DNA of 10,808 nt from Candidatus Cloacimonadota bacterium (GTDB taxonomy: Bacteria > Hydrothermota > E44-bin80), in assembly GCA_004375785.1 (NCBI GenBank), contig SOKM01000006.1:1-10808 (forward strand), written 5' to 3'. Made by a program: the position numbers and the translations under genes. The notes beneath the pieces are model-generated. The model was not told the DNA's origin. It ran no database searches and worked only from the letters and a program-made list of their open reading frames with translations. Below are positions 1 to 5,821 of this stretch, piece by piece. Every line of letters starts with the position of its first letter. The first letter of the stretch is position 1.

Positions 1-2599
1 AAATAATATTCCAAGGTTTTTCTAACCCTACAACTTGTCCTGCTCTACCAATACAAAGTGCCAAATTCTTCTGCATCATATGGTGCATAACCTCTCTACG
101 AGGACGTTCGATGACTTCATCGTGATAAAAAACCCACCTAACATCAAAAGGTCTGTATAGAATTTCTTTTATTGAATTCCTCCATTTTTTATCATTTCTA
201 ATGTTTTCGCGTGCTGTTTTTAATTTCCAATTTGATTTATCTCGTAGACGAAATGTCTCTCTAACAAGTTCATCTGGCATTTTTTCATCAAGAAACATTC
301 TAATACGACGTTTCAGTGATTCCTTATCAGAATCTATGACAAAACTATCCCTTGATGTCACTATTCCAACACTATTTACAGGAAATATTTCAGTTATTTT
401 AGGATATTTCTCATAAAATTCTAAAAGTTTTTCATCTCTTGGAATGAAAAGATAGAATTCTGATTTTGGCGATAATTTTTTCCATTTTGTCTTCTTTATA
501 TCTTTTTTCAAAAGCCAATCATACTTCTGTTTACGTAGCCCCCACACCTCAGCGTGATAAACATTGCATTTATGTTTATGCTTCCGTCTCTTTCTTGGGG
601 GTTTCTCTTTGTCAAAAAGGCTCTTTTGAATCGGGGAATGAGACATAGAAGGTAATGGTTCATCTTTCTTTTCCTGTCTTTTTATGAAAAGGGCAATTGC
701 TACTCCCTGACGGATATCAAAAACATTTTCATCCTTTCCACCTTCAGGGGTTTTTTCTTTTTTCAAGGCGTTTCCATGTAAATCTAAAATATAAATTTCA
801 TTGAAACTTTTCATCAATGATTGCCTCATACCTCTGAACGTTGGATTATCGAGATAACTGTGATTGGTAATATATCCTAAAACACCCTCACCTATCTGTT
901 CAATTTTCCACTGGGCAAAACGGATGAATTTTACATAATCGTCCTGCAGCCATTTAGGATTCTTCTCGCCAAGAGGTTTACCATCAACGAATTTGTAATC
1001 TTCTATAAGGTTGCCTATCCAGGTTTTTATCTTCTTTCTTTTTTCTTTTCCATTCTTGGTCGTTACTGTGATATATTTCTGGCTTACATTCGCCGAATGT
1101 CCTGAATACGGAGGATTGCCAAATATGACCAGAATAGGTTGTTCCTTTTTAACTTCTCCTGCTAAATGGGATTCTTCAGAAAGTGAAGACATACCCGGAA
1201 GTTCGGTCTGAGCAAGTTCTTCCATTTCCAACGTATTAGTAAGGTAGAATTTGAACCTGTCATCCTTTTGTAGTTTATAGCCAAGTTCCTCTAATAGAAA
1301 AGATATTTTTAAATGACCGACTGCGTATGGTGCCATCAGCAGTTCAAATGCATAAAAATTCTTGAGAATATGTTCTCTTACGAGAGGATATCTTATACCT
1401 TCCCCATATTGGTCGACAGATTCCTCTATTACCAGTTTTGCTGCCTCAGCTAAAAATGTTAGTGTTCCCGCAGCAGGGTCTAAAACTGTCACAGAATCTT
1501 CTGCAAGTCCATCTGGTCTATTAAAATGTTTCTTCAAAATGTTGTGTATAGAACGGACAATATATGAGACAATTGGTTCAGGGGTATAATAAACACCTCT
1601 CTTTTCCCTTGTTTTTGGGTCATATTCAGCAAGAAATGTTTCATAAAAATGAACGATTGGGTCTTTACCCTTGCCTTCATGAAAAAATTTGCTAAGGATA
1701 TTTTTTACATCAGAAACTGAGAGAACTTCAGCAATATCATCAATAATCCATTCCATCTGTGGGGGCAAATCTCCAAGAGAAATGAATTCAAATACTTCCC
1801 TTAAAATTCCAATAGTATGCGGAATGTTATCGTAAGCAAGTTTTCTATTGAATTCATTCTCTGAACGAGTCCTGGCAGCAAAAAGTCCATAGGTTATGGT
1901 CTGTGAGTAGAGGTTGGCAAAGTCTTCTTTAGTAAGCCCGCTTATGAGATATTTTCTGAATGCTTCATAAAATCCGTGTAGGGGCGACCCTTGTGGTCGC
2001 TCTTCTTTTTGGGCAGGGACAAGCCCTGCCCCTACTTCTTCTTGTAACTCCTGAGTAATAACCTCATCCTTCAAAAAACTTGTCCTCTTTGCTAATTCTA
2101 CTGCCAGGGTTTTAGCACTATAGACTTTCGGTAGTGAGAAAGAAAAGAATTTCTCAAGCAGTTCAAGAAACTCTGGTTCTTTTTCAACCGTGGGGACGGT
2201 TTTAAGTTTATGCATAACAAAAGGTCTTCCGATACGAACGCTGTCAATCAAAGTTCCATTGCGATAAAGCCTGAATTCAAAAAAGTTGGTAAGAATCAGG
2301 TTAGGGAAAACCTGCCGATAGCGTTTTAATTGCTCTTTCGTTTCTATCTGGTCTAAATACTCTGTTGTCGGTGGCTTGGCTTCAATATAGCCAACAATAT
2401 GTTGTGTCCCATCCCAGATTCTAAAATCGGGATTTCCGGCTTCGGTCTTCTTTGGTAAGGTTGTTATATGAATGTTTTTCTTCTTAGCAGATTCAGAATA
2501 TTCTTTTAGCAATCTCTCAAGAGCAGAATAATAACTTTCCTCTCTTGCATCCCCCTGTTTGGTAACCTCTAAAAGTTCTTTTAAGTATGATTTCAGCAT
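1..2599 (-). CDS. Type IIG-like restriction endonuclease/N6-adenine DNA methyltransferase, C-terminus cut by window edge
   Basis: The minus strand is open from ATG at 2599 to the left edge (866 complete codons, no stop). The N-terminus carries a PD-(D/E)XK-type nuclease signature: NPDF at about residues 56-59 and GYIEAK at 70-75 (D58, E73, K75). A helical region follows. The methyltransferase then has an AdoMet motif I, LDPAAGTLTFL, around D374, and the catalytic motif IV NPPYS at N495-S499, typical of N6-adenine methylation. The C-terminal part contains YRPFDVRW and RPRREVMHH, as in the target-recognition/C-terminal region of type IIG and type ISP enzymes. No helicase motifs appear, so I favour a type IIG enzyme that both cuts and methylates. 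The family usually runs to 1000 or more residues, so perhaps 100-250 are missing. AAGGA lies just upstream of the start. Motif I reads AAGTLT where most relatives have A(C/T)GSGT. A palindromic repeat is inserted in frame at residues 189-208. No separate specificity or methylase gene is visible. Confidence 0.9.
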   Translation of the reverse strand, partial: MLKSYLKELLEVTKQGDAREESYYSALERLLKEYSESAKKKNIHITTLPKKTEAGNPDFRIWDGTQHIVGYIEAKPPTTEYLDQIETKEQLKRYRQVFPNLILTNFFEFRLYRNGTLIDSVRIGRPFVMHKLKTVPTVEKEPEFLELLEKFFSFSLPKVYSAKTLAVELAKRTSFLKDEVITQELQEEVGAGLVPAQKEERPQGSPLHGFYEAFRKYLISGLTKEDFANLYSQTITYGLFAARTRSENEFNRKLAYDNIPHTIGILREVFEFISLGDLPPQMEWIIDDIAEVLSVSDVKNILSKFFHEGKGKDPIVHFYETFLAEYDPKTREKRGVYYTPEPIVSYIVRSIHNILKKHFNRPDGLAEDSVTVLDPAAGTLTFLAEAAKLVIEESVDQYGEGIRYPLVREHILKNFYAFELLMAPYAVGHLKISFLLEELGYKLQKDDRFKFYLTNTLEMEELAQTELPGMSSLSEESHLAGEVKKEQPILVIFGNPPYSGHSANVSQKYITVTTKNGKEKRKKIKTWIGNLIEDYKFVDGKPLGEKNPKWLQDDYVKFIRFAQWKIEQIGEGVLGYITNHSYLDNPTFRGMRQSLMKSFNEIYILDLHGNALKKEKTPEGGKDENVFDIRQGVAIALFIKRQEKKDEPLPSMSHSPIQKSLFDKEKPPRKRRKHKHKCNVYHAEVWGLRKQKYDWLLKKDIKKTKWKKLSPKSEFYLFIPRDEKLLEFYEKYPKITEIFPVNSVGIVTSRDSFVIDSDKESLKRRIRMFLDEKMPDELVRETFRLRDKSNWKLKTARENIRNDKKWRNSIKEILYRPFDVRWVFYHDEVIERPRREVMHHMMQKNLALCIGRAGQVVGLEKPWNII
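1978..2035. repeat. Palindromic repeat element inserted in frame inside the restriction-modification gene
   Basis: The 58-bp element is bounded by inverted ends GTAGGGGC and GCCCCTAC. It holds two internal hairpins: GCGACC/GGTCGC (1984-2000, 5-nt loop) and GGGCAGGG/CCCTGCCC (2011-2031, 5-nt loop). It is far more GC-rich than its surroundings. On the coding strand it adds about 20 residues (V189-H208, including GLVPAQKEERPQGSP) without breaking the frame, between the nuclease and methyltransferase domains. Repeats of the GTAGGGGC type are common between genes in many uncultured bacteria. That this is such an element, inserted after the gene arose, is inference from structure and composition. 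Confidence 0.75.
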
Positions 2600-2607
2600 T
2601 ATCCTTC

Positions 2608-2636
2608 AGTTTATTACAATGATAATAAAAAGTCAA
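2608..2636 (-). promoter_or_regulatory. Possible promoter of the restriction-modification gene
   Basis: On the minus strand TTGACT (2636-2631) is followed after 17 bases by TAAACT (2613-2608), a weak -10. Transcription would begin almost at the AAGGA ribosome site (2606-2602), giving a very short leader. The -35 is good but the -10 is poor, so only the general location is supported. Confidence 0.3.
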
Positions 2637-2690
2637 GGGTTTTCTATACTAAAAATCTATGAAAATTTCGAGAGAAGGGGGCGGGGGCTA

Positions 2691-2751
2691 ACATTGTGAC
2701 ACACCCCGTCCTATACCATACGGTATAGGACACCCCTCTTTTTAGAGGGGA
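2691..2751. repeat. 61-bp double-hairpin repeat, copy 1
   Basis: This segment is identical over 61 bases to 5714-5774, in the same orientation. It opens with ACATTGTGACACACCCC, then has a perfect 10-bp hairpin (arms GTCCTATACC and GGTATAGGAC, loop ATAC, 2708-2731) and a 7-bp hairpin (CCCCTCT/AGAGGGG, loop TTTT, 2733-2750). It has no coding capacity and no terminal T-run, so it is not a standard terminator. Both copies are intergenic, as expected of a small palindromic repeat or miniature mobile element. Confidence 0.85.
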
Positions 2752-2806
2752 ATACACCCCATCCTCCTCCCATCCCATTCCAATGAGTAGCAGAATACAG
2801 TATCAC

Positions 2807-2849
2807 AAATTTCGTTTGACTTTGCAAAAAATAATCATATAATAAAACT
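2807..2849 (+). promoter_or_regulatory. Sigma-70 type promoter in a duplicated 43-bp segment, copy 1
   Basis: TTGACT (2816-2821) and a perfect TATAAT (2838-2843) are separated by 16 bases. The 43-bp block matches 4054-4096 at 41 positions. Nothing clearly translated follows: the nearest ATG (2857) opens a 25-codon frame without a ribosome site. The transcript could instead run through the leader to the HD-GYP gene at 3210. Confidence 0.6.
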
Positions 2850-2880
2850 AAATAAAATGAAGTATCTTGTTTCAGCATTG

Positions 2881-2916
2881 ATTGGACAAATTAGGGTAAA
2901 ATTCAATAGAGACATT
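2881..2916 (+). repeat. 36-bp leader repeat, copy 1
   Basis: These 36 bases (beginning ATTGGACAAATTAGGG) recur at 3869-3904 with one mismatch. The second copy overlaps the last codons and stop of the HD-GYP gene; this copy sits downstream of the TTGACT/TATAAT promoter. Direct repeats at both ends of the HD-GYP gene suggest a past duplication or recombination. Confidence 0.75.
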
Positions 2917-3096
2917 ACAGGATTGTTTCTATAGAAAGTAAAGCAGAGAAAAAACGCTTCACCCTATTTTGTTCCCTAAGTTAATTGAACTAAGATTGCG
3001 GACACATTGTCATTATATTGAACATCTTTGCTTCAAGGAATAAATTTTCCTTTATGCTAAGTTTATAAAATTGTTGACTTATTTTTCTCACTTTTG

Positions 3097-3112
3097 TGGC
3101 ACGAATTATGCT
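3097..3112 (+). promoter_or_regulatory. Sigma-54 (RpoN) promoter upstream of the HD-GYP gene
   Basis: TGGCACGAATTATGCT matches the sigma-54 consensus TGGCACG-N4-TTGCW at every defined position but one (A for the first T of TTGC). The GG (3098-3099) and GC (3110-3111) are separated by the required 10 bases. Transcription would start near 3122, leaving a leader of about 88 bases before ATG 3210. Sigma-54 promoters need an NtrC-type activator, and one is encoded at 9024-10484. An AAGGAA/TTCCTT inverted repeat lies about 80 bases upstream of the predicted start; whether it is an activator site is unknown. Confidence 0.7.
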
Positions 3113-3209
3113 TTAGTGTATATATAGAAATAGAAAATGTAAGTCAGGATGGGGCAGGTAGTCTTTTTGTACTAAAATAGCATTTGTTTCAGAAGAAAGT
3201 TGATACAAA

Positions 3210-3887
3210 ATGAAAAAGGGAAATATTAAAGAACTTCTACAGGATCATTCATTTAAACAAAAACGAATGGAGGAGAAACTCAAGCAGAACTCTTTAAGAA
3301 TAAAGAATATTTTCGATGGGATTGTCCATGCTCTGACCTTGATAGTAGAAACAAGGGATCCGTATACAGCAGGACATCAGAAGAGAGTTGCAAAACTTGC
3401 CAGTGCAATAGCGAAAGAGATAGGATTATTGGATGAGCAAGTTGAGGCAATACGTTTAGCAGGACTAATTCATGATGTCGGCAAAATAACAGTACCTTCT
3501 GAAATCCTCACCAAGTCCAGTCTCTTAAACGAAAACGAATTCAATATTATTAAAAGTCATTCAGAAGTAGGATATGATATACTTAAAAGAATTGACTTTT
3601 CGTGGAACGTTAGTGAGATTGTGTTTCAGCATCACGAAAGATTGGATGGATCAGGATATCCTTTAGGTTTGTATGGTGAAGAGATCCTTATCGAAGCAAA
3701 AATTATTGGTGTAGCTGATGTTGTTGAAGCTATGTCCTCTCACCGTCCTTATCGTCCAGCTCGAGGCATAGGTAATACTTTTAGCCATTTATCAGAGAAC
3801 AAAGAAATCCTATATGATTCTCAAGTAGTAGAAGCTTGTCTAAACCTTTTTTATAAGAAAGGGTTTAAATTGGACAAATTGGGGTAA
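3210..3887 (+). CDS. Stand-alone HD-GYP domain cyclic-di-GMP phosphodiesterase
   Basis: This 225-residue cytoplasmic protein is predicted to hydrolyse the second messenger c-di-GMP. Residues 1-35 form a charged helix; the rest is a complete HD-GYP domain. Visible signatures are RDPYTAGHQ (49-57), the HD pair H88-D89 in HDVGK, H117 in HSEVGYDIL, HHERLDGSGYP (141-151) with the GYP triplet, and VADVVEAMSSHRPYR (168-182). All metal-binding positions I can check are present. Most relatives carry an N-terminal receiver, PAS or GAF domain. Here only the helical linker remains, and an in-frame TGA at 3201-3203 excludes a longer N-terminus, so the protein is either naturally minimal or a truncated descendant. 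The ribosome site is weak (AGAAGAAAG). A sigma-54 promoter lies 98-113 bases upstream. The last codons overlap a 36-bp repeat also found upstream of the gene. Confidence 0.93.
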   Translation: MKKGNIKELLQDHSFKQKRMEEKLKQNSLRIKNIFDGIVHALTLIVETRDPYTAGHQKRVAKLASAIAKEIGLLDEQVEAIRLAGLIHDVGKITVPSEILTKSSLLNENEFNIIKSHSEVGYDILKRIDFSWNVSEIVFQHHERLDGSGYPLGLYGEEILIEAKIIGVADVVEAMSSHRPYRPARGIGNTFSHLSENKEILYDSQVVEACLNLFYKKGFKLDKLG

Positions 3888-3904
3888 AATTCAATAGAGA
3901 CATT
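3869..3904 (+). repeat. 36-bp leader repeat, copy 2, overlapping the HD-GYP stop codon
   Basis: One mismatch to 2881-2916. The first 19 bases encode the final residues and stop of the HD-GYP protein (LDKLG, TAA at 3885-3887). The other copy is non-coding, so the identity is not due to protein conservation. Confidence 0.75.
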
Positions 3905-4012
3905 TAAGGGGTGTGAAGAAGATTATACTTGTGAGGTAAGAGATACTATTTAAGTAAAACTGGAAGCATCGTCTGTTTTTATCTTCCTCCCTATCGCATT
4001 ATCTTTTTGGAA

Positions 4013-4033
4013 TGCAACGACGGTGTCGTTGCA
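4013..4033. repeat. Perfect 9-bp hairpin near a GTAGGGG motif
   Basis: TGCAACGAC (4013-4021) and GTCGTTGCA (4025-4033) pair around a GGT loop, followed shortly by TGTAGGGGTAACC. The GTAGGGG motif and the hairpin layout echo the element at 1978-2035, so this may be a diverged or partial member of that repeat class. There is no T-run, so it is not a normal terminator for the HD-GYP gene. Confidence 0.5.
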
Positions 4034-4053
4034 ATCTGTAGGGGTAACCAAAT

Positions 4054-4096
4054 AAATTTCGCTTGACTTTGCAAAAAATAATCATATAAAAAAACT
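4054..4096 (+). promoter_or_regulatory. Sigma-70 type promoter in the duplicated 43-bp segment, copy 2
   Basis: TTGACT (4063-4068), a 16-base spacer and TATAAA (4085-4090). It matches 2807-2849 except at two positions, one of which lowers the -10 from TATAAT to TATAAA. The start codon of the dprA-like remnant follows at 4102, so this is probably its original promoter and could also transcribe the downstream regulator at 4295. Confidence 0.6.
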
Positions 4097-4101
4097 TACT
4101 A

Positions 4102-4255
4102 ATGGAATATAAGATAATAACTCCTGATGATAATGAGTATCCTGAAAAACTTAAGACGAGACAGAGATAGTGTTCCTGAGAAAATTTATTATAACGGTGT
4201 GATGGGGGCAGGCGTTCATTTGTCTAAGCATTATGGCAGATATAGGTTTGAGTGA
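4102..4255 (+). pseudogene. dprA: Probable frameshifted and internally deleted dprA/smf remnant
   Basis: ATG at 4102 opens a 22-residue frame, MEYKIITPDDNEYPEKLK..., ending in TAG at 4168-4170. It resembles the N-terminus of DprA/Smf proteins, which commonly begin with a K-I-I-T-x-D-D-x-x-Y-P-x-x-L-K pattern. A +1 shift near 4166 continues with DSVPEKIYYNG, which fits the next DprA segment. That frame then reads through an unrelated tail to TGA at 4253-4255. The Rossmann-like DNA-binding core of DprA is absent, so the gene cannot be functional. The assignment rests on about 30 residues of remembered family pattern and should be treated as tentative. Confidence 0.42.
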
Positions 4256-4256
4256 G

Positions 4257-4290
4257 GTGAGTAATTCTCGCTTTCTCGAGAAACCGAGAA
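4257..4290. promoter_or_regulatory. Near-palindromic operator candidate before the winged-helix gene, copy 1
   Basis: A GTGAGTAA lead (4257-4264) is followed by a 26-bp near-palindrome (4265-4290). It has outer arms TTCTCG/CGAGAA and a central perfect palindrome TTTCTCGAGAAA, with only one mismatched base pair. It ends four bases before the start codon at 4295 and contains the only weak ribosome-binding sequence (GAGAAA). Bound protein would therefore block transcription or translation. An identical copy follows the gene. Confidence 0.7.
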
Positions 4291-4294
4291 AATC

Positions 4295-4585
4295 ATGGAT
4301 TTTTTACTTAAATTATTCAAGGGTTTAGCAAACGAGAAAAGGTTGAAGATAATCGAAGTTTTGATCGAGCATAAAGAGATGACTTTAGAGAATATCGTCA
4401 AGAGGTTAAAACTGCCATATAAAACGGTAGCAAGAAATCTAAAGATTCTTGAAAATGCAGGATTAGTTACAAGTCAGATATTGCAGGGCATAGCCTATTA
4501 TTCACTGAATGATACTCCAGATTTAAGTTATAATAGAAACCTGCTCAACCTAATTAGAGTTCGCTTAAAGGAGAAAAAGGAGTGA
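4295..4585 (+). CDS. Small ArsR-like winged-helix DNA-binding regulator
   Basis: This 96-residue protein is almost entirely one winged helix-turn-helix domain. LANEKRLKIIEVL (11-23) is the ArsR-type first helix, NIVKRLKLPYKTVARNLKILENAGLV (33-58) the helix-turn-helix, and ILQGIAYYSLND (62-73) the wing. It contains no cysteine, so the usual metal-sensing sites of ArsR/SmtB proteins are missing and its ligand, if any, is unknown. Its start is the ATG directly after a 26-bp near-palindrome, and its TGA stop lies inside the leading sequence of a second identical palindrome. It may repress itself and whatever lay downstream. That downstream position is now occupied by a transposase fragment. Upstream is a probable dprA remnant. 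Confidence 0.8.
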   Translation: MDFLLKLFKGLANEKRLKIIEVLIEHKEMTLENIVKRLKLPYKTVARNLKILENAGLVTSQILQGIAYYSLNDTPDLSYNRNLLNLIRVRLKEKKE

Positions 4586-4616
4586 GTAACTTCTCGCTTT
4601 CTCGAGAAACCGAGAA
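4582..4616. promoter_or_regulatory. Near-palindromic operator candidate after the winged-helix gene, copy 2
   Basis: GTGAGTAA (4582-4589, including the TGA stop of the regulator), one extra C, then the same 26-bp near-palindrome (4591-4616) as at 4265-4290 with no differences. It lacks a T-run, so it does not look like a terminator. It could be the operator of a following gene that has since been lost, or one boundary of a gene-cassette-like unit. Confidence 0.65.
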
Positions 4617-4645
4617 AGATAATATATCAAATTAATGAGACTGTT

Positions 4646-4879
4646 TCATATTTTGTGACACTTAGGGTAATACTTTAACTGGTATAGTTTCAGGTGATTC
4701 TGTCTTCCTTTTTTAGAACTGAATCCATACCTAACCTTCTCCATCTGTCTCCAACTTCTAATAAGAGTTTCTATATTTCCACATCGGGGAACTCTTTGAT
4801 TGTCTAAATAGAGAACCATATTCTCAAAATCAGGTCTCATTAAGAACCGTATTGCCTGTGTATGAGGGGTTTCATACTC
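4646..4879 (-). pseudogene. C-terminal fragment of a transposase
   Basis: The minus strand reads EYETPHTQAIRFLMRPDF..., then NQRVPRCGNIETLIRSWRQM and EKVRYGFSSKKGRQNHLKLYQ, to a stop at 4646-4648. An ATG occurs at 4840, but similarity to the family seems to extend upstream of it to about 4879, so the ATG is internal. The spacing of Arg, Trp and Glu (IETLIRSWRQMEKVRYGF) and the NHLKLYQ ending resemble DDE transposase C-termini in which the catalytic Glu lies in this region. The exact IS family is not recognised. The N-terminal two thirds, including the DD residues, are absent, replaced by the promoter of the secreted-protein gene. It is therefore a dead relic. Confidence 0.55.
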
Positions 4880-4925
4880 AAGTAGAATAAAACAGATTTT
4901 AAAAAGTATAATTTCAAAGTTTGGC

Positions 4926-4954
4926 TTGACAAAAAATAGAAATTCAGATATATT
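4926..4954 (+). promoter_or_regulatory. Sigma-70 type promoter of the secreted protein
   Basis: A perfect TTGACA (4926-4931), a 17-base spacer and TATATT (4949-4954) lie 30 bases upstream of the start. The consensus ribosome site AAAGGAGGT (4971-4979) follows before ATG 4984. Confidence 0.75.
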
Positions 4955-4983
4955 AAAGAGATAAAATAAAAAAGGAGGTCACA

Positions 4984-5646
4984 ATGAAACATTTTTGGAT
5001 AATTTGTCTTGTAGGTATAGTTATACTTATTTCGGAGACAAACCTATTTGCCCAATGGGAACCTGATGTAAGGCTTACTTTCGATAATGCTAGTTCCCAT
5101 ATTTATTATAACAATGCATGGCAGATAGCAGCGATTGGAGATACTGTTCATGTAGTATGGTGTGACAAACGTGATGGAAACAGCGAGACTTACTATAAGC
5201 GTTCGACAGATGGCGGAACAGTCTGGGAAACAGATACTCGCCTCACAGATGACCCTGGTAATTCGGAATATTCTACTATTGCGGTTTCAGGTTCAAAAGT
5301 CCATGTAGTATGGGAAGACGACCGTGACGGGAATCTTGAGATTTACTATAAGCGCAATCCTACGGGTAATATTGGAGTTAAGGAGTCTTTCCTAACAAAA
5401 ATTACTGAGTTAGAACAAAGTTTAAAGGTTTACCCCAATCCCTTCACTACAAAGATTAGTATCAAGTGTTCAGGGATTGGTGAGAAACAAAAAGTTACCT
5501 TAGAGATTTATGATGTAAGCGGTCGCTTAATCAAATCAGTTCCACTTACCACTAATCACTTATCATTAGGCGCTGACTTACTTCCCGGCATCTATTTCCT
5601 CAAGGCTGATGGAAAGTATGTCAGGAAAGTGGTGAAGGTGAGGTAG
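4984..5646 (+). CDS. Secreted Asp-box repeat protein with type IX secretion (Por) sorting domain
   Basis: The 220-residue precursor has a signal peptide (MKHFW, hydrophobic stretch 7-17, probable cleavage after LFA at 23). Two beta-propeller-like repeats follow. They share VHVVW(C/E)D(K/D)RDGN(S/L)E(T/I)YYKR at about 56-73 and 106-124, and the first includes an Asp-box STDGGTVW (74-81). Residues 145-220 form a type IX secretion C-terminal sorting domain: KVYPNPFTTKISI, VTLEIYDVSGRLIKS, LLPGIYFLKADGKYVRKVVKV. Such proteins cross the outer membrane and are released or anchored after the sorting domain is removed. Two repeats cannot close a propeller, and relatives usually carry many more, so this is either a miniature or a repeat-deleted form. 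Binding partner or substrate is unknown. It is monocistronic with its own strong promoter and ribosome site. Confidence 0.88.
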   Translation: MKHFWIICLVGIVILISETNLFAQWEPDVRLTFDNASSHIYYNNAWQIAAIGDTVHVVWCDKRDGNSETYYKRSTDGGTVWETDTRLTDDPGNSEYSTIAVSGSKVHVVWEDDRDGNLEIYYKRNPTGNIGVKESFLTKITELEQSLKVYPNPFTTKISIKCSGIGEKQKVTLEIYDVSGRLIKSVPLTTNHLSLGADLLPGIYFLKADGKYVRKVVKVR

Positions 5647-5713
5647 TTGCCAATCAATGGAAGGGTTATGAAGAATGGTGACTGGGTTGACTGGGGACTG
5701 GGGATGGAGGCTG

Positions 5714-5774
5714 ACATTGTGACACACCCCGTCCTATACCATACGGTATAGGACACCCCTCTTTTTAGAGGGGA
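5714..5774. repeat. 61-bp double-hairpin repeat, copy 2
   Basis: Identical to 2691-2751 and in the same orientation; hairpins at 5731-5754 and 5756-5773. It lies 67 bases after the stop of the secreted-protein gene. Similarity continues weakly on both sides (GGCT before, A-TACACC after), then ends. Confidence 0.85.
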
Positions 5775-5821
5775 CTACACCTCGTCTCTCGCAATGAGAT
5801 CTATTTTATATGTTTTCAATA

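Larger units (their letters stand above)
2600..3209. other. Repeat-rich intergenic region without a convincing gene
   Basis: This 610-base stretch separates the divergent restriction-modification and HD-GYP genes. It holds the methyltransferase promoter, one copy of the 61-bp double-hairpin repeat, a strong TTGACT/TATAAT promoter, a leader segment that recurs at the end of the HD-GYP gene, a weak inverted repeat (AAGGAA/TTCCTT, 3035-3052) and the sigma-54 promoter. Its only promoter-proximal reading frame (2857-2934, 25 residues) has no Shine-Dalgarno sequence and no recognisable product. Confidence 0.6.

Noticed and set aside
201..1589. Four plus-strand open frames of 60-75 residues at 201-416, 466-648, 1011-1211 and 1362-1589
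   Set aside because: All lie antisense to the continuous minus-strand restriction-modification gene, have no family resemblance and are composition shadows.
2733..2750. CCCCTCT/AGAGGGG hairpin as a terminator
   Set aside because: No T-run follows on either strand, and the same hairpin is part of the dispersed 61-bp repeat.
2857..2934. 25-codon frame directly after the TTGACT/TATAAT promoter
   Set aside because: No ribosome site, and half of it is the 36-bp repeat that is used in a different context at 3869; no sign of coding selection.
3122..3209. c-di-GMP riboswitch in the HD-GYP leader
   Set aside because: The leader is short and AT-rich and I find no GEMM-type paired elements or tetraloop receptor.
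4257..4616. Two-repeat CRISPR-like arrangement
   Set aside because: Only two repeats, with a full gene rather than a short spacer between them, and no cas genes; an operator or cassette reading fits better.
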